The translations under genes were made by a program, and so were the position numbers. Source: an uncultured Anaerobiospirillum sp. (GTDB lineage Bacteria > Pseudomonadota > Gammaproteobacteria > Enterobacterales > Succinivibrionaceae). From it: 56,727 nucleotides of DNA. Below, piece after piece: positions 26,492 through 37,004 of this stretch (position 1 is the first letter of the stretch; every line of letters begins with the position of its first letter). The notes under the pieces are model-generated. The model did not search any database. It was not told where the DNA came from and worked only from the letters and a program-made list of their open reading frames with translations. The stretch spans positions 1-56,727 of the forward strand of contig CALXNP010000002.1 in NCBI GenBank assembly GCA_944389785.1, read 5' to 3'.

Positions 26492-28204
26492 TTAATTTTC
26501 AAATTTACTAATTACAAAATCAATGATATTGTCCTTAGCAACAAGCTCTTTGCTTTGTGTTCTTCTGTGTTTATATTCTAGCATACCTTGATCTAAAGAT
26601 TTTTGACCAACTACTATGGTATGAGGAATACCTATTAATTCCATATCAGCAAACATTACACCAGGGCGCTCATCTCTATCATCAAATAAAACTTCGATAT
26701 TACGCTCTAATAGTTCATTGTACAGCTTGTTTGCTACTTCTTTAACTTCTGAAGATTTATTCATACCAATTGCTACGATAGCTACTTTAAATGGAGCCAT
26801 AGGTTCTGGCCAAACAATACCTTTATCGTCATGATGCTGTTCAATTGCTGCAGCAATTACACGAGTTACACCAATACCATAGCAACCCATTTCCATAGGT
26901 ACAAGCTTGCCATTTTCATCTTGTACACAGCAGCCCATAGCTTGTGAATACTTAGTACCAAGCATAAAGACTTGACCAACTTCTATACCTTTTCTTAAAT
27001 GTAAGATACCATCATCGTATGGACTCTTATCACCTTCTACAACATTACGTAAGTCATAAACTTCATAATTTTTAACATCAACATCCCAATTAACATTGAT
27101 AAGGTGATAGCCTGTTTCATTAGCACCACAAGCAAAATTAGCCATCTTATCAGCACTTTGATCAATAATAATGCGACCTTTAAATCCTACAGGCCCCAAA
27201 GAGCCGGCTGTTGCTTGAGTATATTCTTTAATTTCATCTAAACTTGCAAATTCAAGAGGTGAACTGATACCCTCAATTTTTGAAGCTTTAACTTCATTTA
27301 ACTCATAATTGCCTTGTAGACAGATCATGACTAAACTACCATCAGTTGCTTTAACTAAAAGACTCTTTAGTACTTGATTGCTATCAAGATTTAAAGCAGC
27401 AGCAGCTTCATCAACACTAACACAGTTTGGTGTTGCTATTTTTTCAATAGCTTTGCCATTAGGCTGTGCTCTTTCATAATCAGGAGCAGGTGCTTTTGCC
27501 ATTTCAATGTTAGCTGCATAGTTTGATTTATCTGAAAATACAATAGTATCTTCACCAGCATCTGCTAAAACTTGGAATTCATGAGAGTGATTGCCGCCAA
27601 TAGCACCAGTATCTGCTTCTACAGCTCTAAACTCAAGTCCTAAACGAGTAAAGATACGGCTATAGGCATCATACATATCATCATAAGTCTTTTTTAAAGA
27701 AGCTTTATCCATGTGGAAAGAGTAAGCATCTTTCATCACAAACTCACGTCCTCTCATCATACCAAATCTAGGTCTAATCTCATCTCTAAATTTAGTTTGA
27801 ATTTGATATAGATTGATAGGTAATTGACGAGCTGATTTTATTTCTTTACGAGCAATAGCTGTAATTACTTCTTCATGTGTTGGTCCTAAAACAAATTCAT
27901 TATCTTTACGATCTTTTAAACGGCATAGCTCAGGACCATATTTTTCATAACGACCAGATTCTCTCCATAGATCAGCAGGCTGAACCACTGGCATATTTAG
28001 CTCAATGGCTCCTTTTTTGTTTAATTCTTCTCTAACAATTTGTTCTACTTTTTGTAAAACTCTAAAACCTGTAGGTAAAATAGCATATATACCTGAAGCT
28101 ATTTGTCGTATCAAACCAGCTCTTAGCATTAAACGATGTGATACTACAGCAGCATCAACAGGATTTTCTTTTAAAGTACTTAAAAGGTAATTACTAGTAC
28201 GCAT
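26492..28204 (-). CDS. proS: prolyl-tRNA synthetase
   Basis: ProS charges tRNA-Pro. It is the bacterial class II type with the inserted editing (YbaK-like) domain that removes mischarged Ala-tRNA-Pro. Seen are [30 protein letters not shown], the tRNA/ATP motif [26 protein letters not shown], an INS domain at about 225-385, and an anticodon-binding C-terminus. I placed the start at ATG 28204 (MRTSNYLL), which matches the family N-terminus. An in-frame TTG at 28222 would add six residues. Length 570 is normal. Confidence 0.95.
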   Translation of the reverse strand: MRTSNYLLSTLKENPVDAAVVSHRLMLRAGLIRQIASGIYAILPTGFRVLQKVEQIVREELNKKGAIELNMPVVQPADLWRESGRYEKYGPELCRLKDRKDNEFVLGPTHEEVITAIARKEIKSARQLPINLYQIQTKFRDEIRPRFGMMRGREFVMKDAYSFHMDKASLKKTYDDMYDAYSRIFTRLGLEFRAVEADTGAIGGNHSHEFQVLADAGEDTIVFSDKSNYAANIEMAKAPAPDYERAQPNGKAIEKIATPNCVSVDEAAAALNLDSNQVLKSLLVKATDGSLVMICLQGNYELNEVKASKIEGISSPLEFASLDEIKEYTQATAGSLGPVGFKGRIIIDQSADKMANFACGANETGYHLINVNWDVDVKNYEVYDLRNVVEGDKSPYDDGILHLRKGIEVGQVFMLGTKYSQAMGCCVQDENGKLVPMEMGCYGIGVTRVIAAAIEQHHDDKGIVWPEPMAPFKVAIVAIGMNKSSEVKEVANKLYNELLERNIEVLFDDRDERPGVMFADMELIGIPHTIVVGQKSLDQGMLEYKHRRTQSKELVAKDNIIDFVISKFEN

Positions 28205-28222
28205 TTTTTTTCTCAATAACAA

Positions 28223-28560
28223 TTAACAAATTTAACGTTGCAACAATATAAGTTGTAATTATACCGTTTATTTGCTTTGATTATGTGTAAAAAAACATAT
28301 TTTTATTAATAGTGACTTTATCTTTAATAATTAAGTTAATTTGAAGTGATTTTACAAGTTATTAGATATTGAGATATTTTCTCTATTACAGCTTATAAAA
28401 ACTGTCAGTATAAAGGCTTAAAAGCTAAGTTTAGTGTTAAAAATCAATGTTGAAAAATATTGGTAGCTAGACAAAGGTATTATTAAAATATGTTAATATA
28501 TTCAAGGCTAAGTAACATCAAAAGTTTTTGGCTGTCAAATGATTTTGGGTAAATATAGGG
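28223..28560. other. divergent promoter region proS / nqrM
   Basis: About 340 AT-rich bases between divergent genes. No gene, repeat or confident operator is seen. Confidence 0.4.
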
Positions 28561-28566
28561 GTTGAT

Positions 28567-28797
28567 ATGATCTACATTGCTTCATTTATTATATTTGTAC
28601 TTTTCGTAGCAGGTATGTCTATAGGTTTTTTAATTCAAAGAAAAGCTTTACTTTCTGAAAATGAGGCTAATGCTATTTTAGAAGGTTTAACTTGTGCAAG
28701 TTGTTCTTGCTCTTGTGGTTTTGCAGGCTCAGAACATAAAAGAAATCCTGCTAAAAAATGCAAAGCAGATCTCGTTATTGCTCATAAAAATGTATAA
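28567..28797 (+). CDS. nqrM: Na+-translocating NADH:quinone reductase maturation factor NqrM
   Basis: A 76-residue single-span membrane protein. Its N-terminal helix (residues 3-26) is followed by a cysteine-rich CASCSCSCGFAGS segment (about 43-55) and a Cys near KKC. This fits NqrM (former DUF539), which helps deliver the iron between NqrD and NqrE of Na+-NQR. The GLTCASCSC variant differs from the Vibrio spacing. Its position directly before apbE supports the call; nqrABCDEF are not in the window. Confidence 0.82.
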   Translation: MIYIASFIIFVLFVAGMSIGFLIQRKALLSENEANAILEGLTCASCSCSCGFAGSEHKRNPAKKCKADLVIAHKNV

Positions 28798-28877
28798 AAT
28801 TATAAAACTGTATAGATATTAAATATAATAATAAAAAATAATTATACTTGTACTTTTCCTCAAATTTGGAGGCTAGT

Positions 28878-29921
28878 TTGAAAAGCTTTAAGTTAGCATT
28901 ATTATTAAGTTTGTGTGTAATTACTGTAAGTGCTTGTCAAAAAGATGCACCTAAACAAAATGTAGTCAATGTGCAAGGTCAAACAATGGGCACTTACTAT
29001 AGTGTTTCAGTATTTGGTCAAGATAAATTAGATGCAGAAAGTTTAGAAGCAGAAGCTAACAAAGCTTTTAGTCAAGTTATTAATGCAATTTCTACTTTTG
29101 ATGATAGCGAAATTTTACGCTTTAACAATTTTAAAAGTACAGAGCCTTTTGCTATTTCACCATATTTAGCTTCGGTAATTGAAGAAAGCAGACGTGAGAG
29201 TTTACGTCTTGGTGGTGCTATGGATTTTACTGTAGGGCCATTAGTTGATCTTTGGGGGTTTGGTCCTAAAGCAAAACCTACTGTTAGTCCAACTCAAGAG
29301 CAAATAGATGCTGCTAAAAAATTAGTAGGACTTGATAAATATGAATTAAGACGTGATGCATTAGGCAATGCTTATTTAGTTAAAACTAATCCTGATGTGC
29401 GTCTTGATTTGTCTACTATAGGTGAGGGTTTAGGTGCAGATCTTTTAGCTAGTCGTCTGCAGGAACTTGGAATTACTAATTATATAGTTTCAGTAGCAGG
29501 TGCAAGCCGCTCTTTAGGTTATAACGCCAGTAACAAAGAATTTAAAATTGGTATTGAAGATCCTGATTTAGTTATGAAACAGGGATCTGGTATTTATAGT
29601 GTGATTTGTCCACATGGACAAGCTGTATCTACAGCAGGTTCTTATCGTAATTACTTTGAGGAGAATGGATTAAGATATTCTCATATTATTGATCCTACTA
29701 CAGGTAAACCTATTACTCATAAAACAGTATCTGTAACCGTTGTAGGTGATACTGCTGCTAAAACAGATGCTTTAGATACAGGACTTTTAGTTTTAGGTAA
29801 GGATGAAGCTATTAAATGGGCTCAGCGTAATGATGAAGCAATTTATGTGATTTATGTTGAAGATGGTAAGTTAAAAGCTGCTCATTCTCGTGCCTTTGAA
29901 AAATATTTAAAGTGTCAATAG
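28878..29921 (+). CDS. apbE: FAD:protein FMN transferase (flavin transferase) ApbE
   Basis: ApbE attaches FMN covalently to threonines of NqrB/NqrC and RnfD/G-type proteins in the periplasm. A lipoprotein signal ends at VSAC (Cys near residue 20). QGQTMGTYYSV, MDFTVGPLVDLWGFGPK, LDLSTIGEGLGADLLA and HIIDPTTGKPI are family motifs. I chose TTG 28878 because GGAGG lies 5 bases upstream. The frame is open to TTG 28848, but that would put extra residues before the signal. Length is 347. It is followed after 8 bases by mpl. Confidence 0.92.
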   Translation: MKSFKLALLLSLCVITVSACQKDAPKQNVVNVQGQTMGTYYSVSVFGQDKLDAESLEAEANKAFSQVINAISTFDDSEILRFNNFKSTEPFAISPYLASVIEESRRESLRLGGAMDFTVGPLVDLWGFGPKAKPTVSPTQEQIDAAKKLVGLDKYELRRDALGNAYLVKTNPDVRLDLSTIGEGLGADLLASRLQELGITNYIVSVAGASRSLGYNASNKEFKIGIEDPDLVMKQGSGIYSVICPHGQAVSTAGSYRNYFEENGLRYSHIIDPTTGKPITHKTVSVTVVGDTAAKTDALDTGLLVLGKDEAIKWAQRNDEAIYVIYVEDGKLKAAHSRAFEKYLKCQ

Positions 29922-29929
29922 GATTAATT

Positions 29930-31291
29930 ATGCACATTCATATTTTAGGTATATGTGGAACTTTTATGGCAGGTATTGCGATACTTGCTAAAAGTGCTGG
30001 TTTTAAAGTTACAGGCAGTGATCAGAATGTATACCCGCCTATGTCTACTAAATTAAAAGAGGCTGGTATTGAAATTATTGAGGGTTATGGTGCTGAGCAA
30101 TTAGATTTGAATATGGATTTAATTGTAGTTGGTAATGTAATGAAAAGAGGTATGCCTGTAATTGAGCGTATGCTTAATGAGGATTTTAATTATGTCTCAG
30201 GACCACAATGGTTATGTGAGCATTATTTAAAGCATAAAACTGTATTAGCAGTTGCAGGTACACATGGCAAAACTACTACATCCTCAATGCTTGCTTATAT
30301 TTTAGACAGAGCTGGTTTAAACCCTAGTTTTTTAATAGGTGGTGTGCCTGGTAATTTTGATTTTTCAGCTCGTAACACTGATAGCAAGTATTTTGTTATT
30401 GAAGCTGATGAGTATGATAGTGCTTTTTTTGATAAACGCTCAAAATTTATCCATTATAGACCAACAATTGCTTTATTAAATAATCTTGAGTATGACCATG
30501 CTGATATTTTTGATAGTGTAGAAGATATTAAAAAGCAATTTCATTTTCTAGTTAGGACTATTAAAGGTCAGGGACATGTAGTTTTTAATAGTCTAGATCA
30601 TAATTTACAAGATGTGATTAAAAAAGGTGTATGGTCTAATCTTACAAGTTGCTTTGATACAGATGATTACCATTTACAAAATGTTGCTGACGATTACTCA
30701 AACTTTGATATCTATCATAAACAAGAATTTATTTGCCATGTAGATTATTCTTTAACAGGTATTTACAATGCTTATAATACTTTAATGGCTATGGTCTGTG
30801 CCAATAAACTTAATGTGCCATTTAGTGCTAGTGCTGAATATATGCAAGGCTTTATTTTACCAAAAAGACGTATGGAGCTTAAAGCAAGTATTGATGGTGT
30901 AAGTTTATATGATGATTTTGCCCATCATCCTACAGCTATCAAGCTTACTACAGCAGGACTAAGAGCAAAGATTGGTGCTACAGAAAAAATTATTGCAGTG
31001 TTTGAGCCACGCTCTAATTCTATGAAGTTAGGAGCACATAAGGATATGCTGCCATTTGCTTTTGAAAGTGCCGATATGATTTATATTTATGCTAATGATG
31101 CAGTAAATTGGGATGCGTATGCTTTAGAGCAGCAAAATAATAAGATTAAAGTTTTTGAAGATTTCGATCAGATGTTAGAGCATATTGTGACAACAGCTAA
31201 AGCTGCAGCACCATGTAGTATTTTAGTTATGTCAAATGGTGGTTTTAATGGCATTTGTTCTAAACTTATTAATTTATTAGAGAATAAGTAA
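29930..31291 (+). CDS. mpl: UDP-N-acetylmuramate:L-alanyl-gamma-D-glutamyl-meso-diaminopimelate ligase
   Basis: Mpl re-ligates the recycled murein tripeptide to UDP-MurNAc in the cytoplasm. MHIHILGICGTFMAGIA is the diagnostic Mpl N-terminus. The ATP loop is GTHGKTT (110-116). Later come FVIEADEYDSAFFDKRSKF and FAHHPTAI, typical of Mur ligases. I chose ATG 29930 with an AGGA-like RBS over an upstream in-frame start inside apbE. Length 453 is normal. It complements anmK in cell-wall recycling. Confidence 0.95.
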   Translation: MHIHILGICGTFMAGIAILAKSAGFKVTGSDQNVYPPMSTKLKEAGIEIIEGYGAEQLDLNMDLIVVGNVMKRGMPVIERMLNEDFNYVSGPQWLCEHYLKHKTVLAVAGTHGKTTTSSMLAYILDRAGLNPSFLIGGVPGNFDFSARNTDSKYFVIEADEYDSAFFDKRSKFIHYRPTIALLNNLEYDHADIFDSVEDIKKQFHFLVRTIKGQGHVVFNSLDHNLQDVIKKGVWSNLTSCFDTDDYHLQNVADDYSNFDIYHKQEFICHVDYSLTGIYNAYNTLMAMVCANKLNVPFSASAEYMQGFILPKRRMELKASIDGVSLYDDFAHHPTAIKLTTAGLRAKIGATEKIIAVFEPRSNSMKLGAHKDMLPFAFESADMIYIYANDAVNWDAYALEQQNNKIKVFEDFDQMLEHIVTTAKAAAPCSILVMSNGGFNGICSKLINLLENK

Positions 31292-31292
31292 A

Positions 31293-32675
31293 ATGAGTGA
31301 CGCAGCAGAAAAATCAGAAAAAACAACACCTCAACAAGCTCAAACTCAAGCAAAAGCTCAAGCATCAACAAATGGAGAAGTTGAGGTAGTTAGTAAAAGA
31401 TCACATTTACGCTGTCATTTAATTTCACGTACACCTTTTTATACACAAGATGGTAATGCCTCTATGTATGAACTTAAATTTACTAAAGGTAATGTGTTTA
31501 TGCTTGATGCTTTAGAAAGTGATCACATTTACCATATTTTAGTTGGCTTTTTTATACGTCGCTCTATTGATAATTTTATTGGTAAAAATAGTGTAGCTGC
31601 TATAAGATTGCCTATTGATAATATGTTGCTAGAGCAGGCTCGTTTTTATCAAACTTCAAGGTTATGTGTAATTATTCCAAATGATCAAGAGCCTACTGCT
31701 ACTGTATTGCATCAAATCAGTATGCTTAATAGATTAAATACAAAATTTGCTATTGATATTGATTTATTGATGACTACAGCTTATCACGATGTTATTCATG
31801 CTATTGATTATGTTTTTGTTAATTCTCAAAGAAATTTAACTGAACAAATTTTATTATTTAGTTCTTTAAAAGAAGAAAATGTCAAAATTAAGCTTGTAGC
31901 TACAAATGTAGATAATCAAGCTCAAGCTGATAATTGTTTTGCAATGGGGACAGATTTAGTTTTAACTAAGTACTATGAAGCAGAATATAAAGCACATGAT
32001 GAGGTAACAGTCGCTCAAGAGCATGAGCTTAATAATGATATGATTGTTATGCTCAATGAGATTTTTAAAGCAGAGCCAGATTTTAAACTATTAGGTGATA
32101 TTATTGGTAAGTATGCTTTTATGGTTGGTAATATCTTAAATATTATCAATATCACTAATCCGCGTCTAGTTGGCTTAATTAGTACTATGTCCCATGCTGT
32201 AACTTACTTAGGTAAGGAGCAAATGAAAAACTTTGTCTGTATTTGCTGTGCTTATGCTTTAAGACGTAATCAATTTTTAGAAGAAGAATACAAAACACAT
32301 AAACCAACTTATGAAAGTTTAAAATATGCTTTAGTTAGAGCTCGTTTTGTGGAAAATATTGCAAATATACGTGGTAATAAAATTGAAAAAACTTTAGCTT
32401 TTCAAACTGGGTTATTTTCCATGATGAATAGTGAAGTTAATGATAATAGTGATACTACGGAGATTAAAAAACAAATTAAGAAGCTTTATTTAGATAGCTT
32501 AAAACAAAGTGAATCTTTATTATCACAAGCTTTAATCTGCATGGGTGCAATTGAAGATCAAAATTTAGCTACAATATTAGCTTCAACTCGTAACATGGGT
32601 GTCTCTATTAATGTTATTTTAAGCTCATATGAAGACTCTTTAATTTGGTCTAATAATATGATTTCAGCTATTTAA
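31293..32675 (+). CDS. EAL-like/HDOD signalling protein (YuxH type)
   Basis: A 460-residue cytoplasmic protein. After a Gln/Ala-rich N-terminus (1-36) comes an EAL-like half (about 42-235) opening with HLISRTPFYTQDGNASMYELKF, which parallels the 'RQPIFD...YELLFR' start of such proteins. The catalytic EAL metal ligands are not visible. The C-terminal half (about 245-450) is an HDOD domain (LLGDIIGKYAFMVGNILNIIN, then GLISTMSHAVTYLGKEQMKNFV). Such proteins are thought to be signalling scaffolds rather than phosphodiesterases. The partner is unknown. It starts one base after mpl, so it is co-transcribed with it. Confidence 0.8.
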   Translation: MSDAAEKSEKTTPQQAQTQAKAQASTNGEVEVVSKRSHLRCHLISRTPFYTQDGNASMYELKFTKGNVFMLDALESDHIYHILVGFFIRRSIDNFIGKNSVAAIRLPIDNMLLEQARFYQTSRLCVIIPNDQEPTATVLHQISMLNRLNTKFAIDIDLLMTTAYHDVIHAIDYVFVNSQRNLTEQILLFSSLKEENVKIKLVATNVDNQAQADNCFAMGTDLVLTKYYEAEYKAHDEVTVAQEHELNNDMIVMLNEIFKAEPDFKLLGDIIGKYAFMVGNILNIINITNPRLVGLISTMSHAVTYLGKEQMKNFVCICCAYALRRNQFLEEEYKTHKPTYESLKYALVRARFVENIANIRGNKIEKTLAFQTGLFSMMNSEVNDNSDTTEIKKQIKKLYLDSLKQSESLLSQALICMGAIEDQNLATILASTRNMGVSINVILSSYEDSLIWSNNMISAI

Positions 32676-32695
32676 GATTTTAGATAATATAAAAA

Positions 32696-32732
32696 AATAA
32701 TTCTTCACCTTTTTAGGGTGAAGAATTATTTT
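32696..32732. terminator. bidirectional terminator between the HDOD gene and prs
   Basis: AATAATTCTTCACC (32696-32709) is perfectly complementary to GGTGAAGAATTATT (32717-32730). A T-run lies on one side and an A-run on the other, so it serves both convergent genes. Confidence 0.9.
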
Positions 32733-32759
32733 AATTAGATTAAAACATATCAAAAAATA

Positions 32760-33704
32760 CTAATCAAACATAGCAGAAATTGATTCTTCATTGCTGATAC
32801 GACGTATAGCTTCTGCTAACATTGGAGCTAAAGATAGATATTTAATTTTTTCAATCTTCTTTGTTTGCTCAGATGCAGGTATTGAGTCAGAAACTACAAG
32901 TTCATCTAATAATGATTGTGAGATATTATTTAAGGCTGCACCTGATAATACAGGGTGAGTAGCATATGCCATTACATGTAAAGCACCTCTTTCTTTCAAA
33001 GCATCAGCACATTTACATAAAGTACCACCTGTATCAATAATATCATCAACAATAATACAATCTCTATCTTTAACATCACCAATTAAATGCATAACCTCAG
33101 ATACGTTTGCACGAGGACGGCGCTTATCAATGATGGCAATATCAGCATTATTTAAAAGTTTAGCAATAGCACGAGCTCTAACTACACCACCCATATCAGG
33201 AGAAACTACTACAGGGTTAGTTAGATTTTGCTCTAGCATATGATCAACAAAGATCTTAGAAGAGAAACAATTATCTACAGGAACATCGAAAAAGCCTTGA
33301 ATTTGCTCTGCATGTAGATCTACAGTTAAGACTCTATCAACACCTACAGATGACAGAAAATCTGCTACAACCTTAGCGGTAATAGGAACACGAGCTGAGC
33401 GTAAACGTCTATCTTGTCTTGCATAACCAAAGTATGGAACTACAGCAGTAATACGGCCTGCAGAAGCACGACGCATAGCATCAATCATTACAATAAGTTC
33501 CATGAGGTTATCATTAGTTGGGGCACATGTTGATTGAATGATGAAAATATCACAACCACGTACATTTTCATTAATTTGTACATGAATTTCACCATCACTA
33601 AAACGATCAACGGTAGCATCACCTAGGTGGGTATATAAGCGAGAAGCAATATTTTTTGCAAGATCAGGGGTGGCATTTCCTGCAAACAACTTCATATCGG
33701 CCAT
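32760..33704 (-). CDS. prs: ribose-phosphate pyrophosphokinase
   Basis: Prs makes PRPP from ribose-5-phosphate and ATP for nucleotides, histidine and [29 protein letters not shown], the ATP-site RQDRR, the flexible loop KRRP, and the PRPP loop [10 protein letters not shown] are all present. I chose ATG 33704 (MADMKLF), preceded by AGGAAATATT. The frame is open further upstream into ispE, but that extension is not family-like. At 314 residues it is normal. It is the last gene of ycaO-lolB-ispE-prs. Confidence 0.96.
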   Translation of the reverse strand: MADMKLFAGNATPDLAKNIASRLYTHLGDATVDRFSDGEIHVQINENVRGCDIFIIQSTCAPTNDNLMELIVMIDAMRRASAGRITAVVPYFGYARQDRRLRSARVPITAKVVADFLSSVGVDRVLTVDLHAEQIQGFFDVPVDNCFSSKIFVDHMLEQNLTNPVVVSPDMGGVVRARAIAKLLNNADIAIIDKRRPRANVSEVMHLIGDVKDRDCIIVDDIIDTGGTLCKCADALKERGALHVMAYATHPVLSGAALNNISQSLLDELVVSDSIPASEQTKKIEKIKYLSLAPMLAEAIRRISNEESISAMFD

Positions 33705-33721
33705 AATATTTCCTGAAAATT

Positions 33722-34561
33722 TTAAAAATACTCGTTTAGAGCAGAATAAACAGTTGATGTATTTATAGACTTGGCTATAAAGACTGCACAATCAGTAAGT
33801 TCTAGCTCATCACATGCTTGTTGTGCGGCTTTTAAGCTATCAAAAGCAACAAAACAAGATGAGCCGCTACCACTCATTTGTGCGTGCCCATATTTTATCA
33901 ATCTAGTTAAGGTATGTCCAACTTTATCATATTTTTTTACAACAATTTCTTGCATATCGTTGCTAAACTCACTATTCATTAGTTCTGATAAAGTTCTAAC
34001 TTTGGTATCACGTTTTAAATTTTGATCTTGGAAAATAGCTGCGGTACTCACATGAACAGAAGGTGTTACCACCAAAAAATATTGCTCTTTAAGATTAATA
34101 TTTTGTAATTGCTCACCAACACCAGCTGCAAAAGCACTATGTCCATTAACAAAAACTGGTACATCTGCTCCTAGTTTAAGTCCAAGCTTTAACAGTTCAT
34201 CTAAACTTAAATTTAGCTTAAACATTTTATTCAATACTAATAAAGTACTAGCAGCATTTGAAGATCCACCACCTAAACCACCACCTTGTGGAATACGTTT
34301 AGTTACATCTATTTTTACCCCAAAATCTTGTTTGGTATAAGATTTTAATAAATCATAGGCTTTATAGATTAAATTATCTTCAAGTTTACAGTTAAAGTTA
34401 CCACTTAAACTTAATTCATTGCAATAGTGTTCATCAAAACGCATGCTGTCTCCATGCTCAAGTAAGGCAAAGAGAGTCTGCAGATTATGATAACCATCAG
34501 GACGTTTTCCTGTAATATATAAAAACAAATTAATTTTGCAAGGACTTAAAACTTCAATCAT
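33722..34561 (-). CDS. ispE: 4-diphosphocytidyl-2-C-methyl-D-erythritol kinase
   Basis: IspE phosphorylates CDP-methylerythritol in the MEP isoprenoid pathway. It is a GHMP kinase. [26 protein letters not shown] is the N-terminus, [15 protein letters not shown] (about 91-105) the ATP loop, and [14 protein letters not shown] the C-terminal glycine motif. Length 279 is normal. Its start overlaps the lolB end by 8 bases, so translation is coupled. lolB-ispE-prs is a classic gammaproteobacterial order. Confidence 0.95.
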   Translation of the reverse strand: MIEVLSPCKINLFLYITGKRPDGYHNLQTLFALLEHGDSMRFDEHYCNELSLSGNFNCKLEDNLIYKAYDLLKSYTKQDFGVKIDVTKRIPQGGGLGGGSSNAASTLLVLNKMFKLNLSLDELLKLGLKLGADVPVFVNGHSAFAAGVGEQLQNINLKEQYFLVVTPSVHVSTAAIFQDQNLKRDTKVRTLSELMNSEFSNDMQEIVVKKYDKVGHTLTRLIKYGHAQMSGSGSSCFVAFDSLKAAQQACDELELTDCAVFIAKSINTSTVYSALNEYF

Positions 34562-35147
34562 GCTCTAACCTATTGACATTATCTATACGTAATTTTAATC
34601 GTAATTGCTCATTTGTAATTGTTATATTAGTAGGTAGGGCAATATTATTAAAATTCTTATAATCGCTGTAGTTAATTAAGTAACCTTGATAAAAACAATT
34701 TTTGTTTAAACCATTATGATATTTTACAGGACATGTTTTGATATTAGCTAACATAATATCATTAAGTTGTTCTACAGGGATACGAACCTTTAACAAGTCA
34801 TAAAACAAGTCAGAAGCATTAGCTCCTTCATAACTTTTATTATCAGCAATAATAATAGCTTTAGTTTTATCTGCTTTTACGCTTGCAATAGGGGCAGCAA
34901 ATGGTGAGAGCAAGTCTAACTTTAAAGTATCTTTATTTTTATCATAGATAAAAATACCACTTACATTGTGGTAAGCCCTAAGTGCAAGCTTACCTTTTAA
35001 ATTTAAAGCATAAACTTTATTTAGATCAACCTTAGGCTCAAAATAAGTATTTTGAGTTATAGGTGTTCCTTCAAGGCTTGAGCTACAGCCAACAATAGCT
35101 ATAGCACAAGCTGTAATAATACATAGTGATTTTAATTTATTTAGCAT
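34554..35147 (-). CDS. lolB: outer-membrane lipoprotein receptor LolB
   Basis: LolB receives lipoproteins from LolA and inserts them in the outer membrane. A signal peptide ends in the lipobox AIVGC, with Cys21 lipidated. LNLKGKLALRAYHNVSGIFIYDKNKDTLKLDLLSPF is the LolB beta-barrel start, and QGYLINYSDYKNF..LPTNITITNEQLRLKLRI the end. Length 197 is normal. Its start overlaps the ycaO end by 11 bases. Confidence 0.9.
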   Translation of the reverse strand: MLNKLKSLCIITACAIAIVGCSSSLEGTPITQNTYFEPKVDLNKVYALNLKGKLALRAYHNVSGIFIYDKNKDTLKLDLLSPFAAPIASVKADKTKAIIIADNKSYEGANASDLFYDLLKVRIPVEQLNDIMLANIKTCPVKYHNGLNKNCFYQGYLINYSDYKNFNNIALPTNITITNEQLRLKLRIDNVNRLEHD

Positions 35148-36897
35148 AACCTTGATATTGCTTAACTAAAGTATAAATACGTAATAGAGCCTGATGTTTT
35201 ACAAAGCCCTGTAAATTGAGCGAAGAGCTGTTCAAATCATTAAATTGCTCAGTACCCTCAATATGAGCTATAGCTTTATCATAAGTTTTTTGTGTATAAA
35301 TTAAAGCCAAAGCTTCTTTATAATCTTCTTCTTTTAAAGAAGCATGTAATTTACACTCTAAAATTTTAATTAAACATTGATAGAATCTGCTTCTATCTAG
35401 GGAGAAATTACCTACATTATAGTTTAAGGTCCAATTAGCATAAGCTAAAGCTGTTTTAAAGTCTTGAGCTTTTAAAGCTAATAAACACTTTAACTCACCA
35501 ATACGTAAAGTCTTCCAAGCACTGTTATCATCTGCAAGAACACCTAGAGCATTGCAGACTAAAATGCTATTGTCCATATCTTCATTTTCAAGTTCTTGTA
35601 AATAAGCTTCATAGACTTCCTTACTTTCTGTTGAATTAGGTAAGTTTAAAATAGCATCTTGATAATCAATAGCACTATTATTGTTAGCGTAGATGAGATC
35701 ATCTATAGGATAAATTTCAGACATACCTGGTACAATAATTCTATAGGCATTAACGCTTAATTGCTTATATTGTCTAATATAAATATCATAACCTAATTTG
35801 TCTATCATATAGCGTAGGGCTTTGTATTGATCATGTGTGCTGCCTTTAAAGTCCCAAGCTACAAAAGCAAAATCGCTATGTTCTTTAAACATTGCTATTG
35901 GTAATAAACCTGTTGAGTCTACAAAGTGTGATTCAAGATTAGTAGGATCTTGAGTTTTTTCTAAGTCAAATACTGGCTCATCAAAATTATCTAAATCACT
36001 AAAGCTTCTGCCTTGAAGTAATTCTGTTAATGTTCTATCTAAAGCAACTTCAAAAATAGGATGGGCACCAAAAGAAGCACAAGTTGTACCATTACGCTGA
36101 TTAAATAATACAACACAGATAACAGGGAATTTACCACCTAGGCTTGCATCATAGCAAACAACTTTAATGCCATCTACATTTAAAGCTTGTAGTGTTTTAT
36201 AGGATTTTTCATATTTTTTGATTATATCTAAAGGAATTTTAGGCAGGCTATAACCTTTTTTAATTACTTCTTTTTTAACATAGCGTTCTAAAATTTCAGA
36301 TAAGCCTTGAGTTAAGGCTTCATATTCGCTATTACCTGCTGACATGCCATTTGAGCCATATAAATTATCAAGTAAATTTATTGGAAAATAAACTACTTCT
36401 CCATTTCTTGCATTAGTAAAAGGAATAGAGCAAACACCTCTTTGAAAAGATGAACTTTGTAAATCAACTAAATCTTCAAGTCTTACTTCATATTCTTCGC
36501 AATAGAATTTACGTAATGAGGAATTTAATAGATCAGATGGTAAATCATCATATTCATTTATTTCCTCAGGTAAGGTATGCCATTTTTCATCTTCAAAATG
36601 AACAAATGGGGCACTAGCTAGATCAAGTCCTAGATAATAGTCACAAAAAGACATATGTGTTGATAAACGTTCAAAAATTTCACCATAAGCTGAAGCTAAA
36701 GCAGCTAAGTAACTTGAGCCTTTACCATTTGAGAAAATTTCAGGGCAGGTTGCTTCTTCAAGGTGCACAGAAAAAATATCTTCTACAGGATTAAGTAGAT
36801 TTGTTTCAATTAAATCAAGACCTATATCTTTAGCGATAGCCTTGAATCTTTCAATACTCTCTTCAAGTGGAGCATCCTTTCCGATAATTGTTGTCAT
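35137..36897 (-). CDS. ycaO: YcaO domain protein, E. coli YcaO type (ribosomal protein S12 beta-methylthiolation accessory factor)
   Basis: It has exactly the length of E. coli YcaO (586) and a matching layout. GKDAPLEESIERFKAIAKDIG at 6-26, VHLEEATCPEIFSNGKGSSYLAALASAYGEIFERLST (about 49-85) covering the ATP/Mg site, a central core with QGLSEILERYVKKEVI, and a C-terminal TPR-like helical part (about 440-580) are visible. E. coli YcaO aids RimO in beta-methylthiolation of S12. It heads an overlapping run ycaO-lolB-ispE-prs; this neighbourhood differs from E. coli, where ycaO is near focA. No precursor peptide or partner is nearby, so a RiPP role is unlikely. Confidence 0.93.
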   Translation of the reverse strand: MTTIIGKDAPLEESIERFKAIAKDIGLDLIETNLLNPVEDIFSVHLEEATCPEIFSNGKGSSYLAALASAYGEIFERLSTHMSFCDYYLGLDLASAPFVHFEDEKWHTLPEEINEYDDLPSDLLNSSLRKFYCEEYEVRLEDLVDLQSSSFQRGVCSIPFTNARNGEVVYFPINLLDNLYGSNGMSAGNSEYEALTQGLSEILERYVKKEVIKKGYSLPKIPLDIIKKYEKSYKTLQALNVDGIKVVCYDASLGGKFPVICVVLFNQRNGTTCASFGAHPIFEVALDRTLTELLQGRSFSDLDNFDEPVFDLEKTQDPTNLESHFVDSTGLLPIAMFKEHSDFAFVAWDFKGSTHDQYKALRYMIDKLGYDIYIRQYKQLSVNAYRIIVPGMSEIYPIDDLIYANNNSAIDYQDAILNLPNSTESKEVYEAYLQELENEDMDNSILVCNALGVLADDNSAWKTLRIGELKCLLALKAQDFKTALAYANWTLNYNVGNFSLDRSRFYQCLIKILECKLHASLKEEDYKEALALIYTQKTYDKAIAHIEGTEQFNDLNSSSLNLQGFVKHQALLRIYTLVKQYQGYAK

Positions 36898-37004
36898 ATT
36901 AAAACCTATGTATAAAATCTTTTATAATAGATTATACTAAAACGCATTAGCTATTCAAAATGTAAAATCAGCATTAATCAAATTACGTAAGGTTAAGGTA
37001 AAAA

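Noticed and set aside
35137..36897. YcaO as part of a thiazole/oxazole peptide (RiPP) cluster
   Set aside because: Length and N-terminus match the stand-alone E. coli YcaO; no precursor peptide, dehydrogenase or transporter is near.
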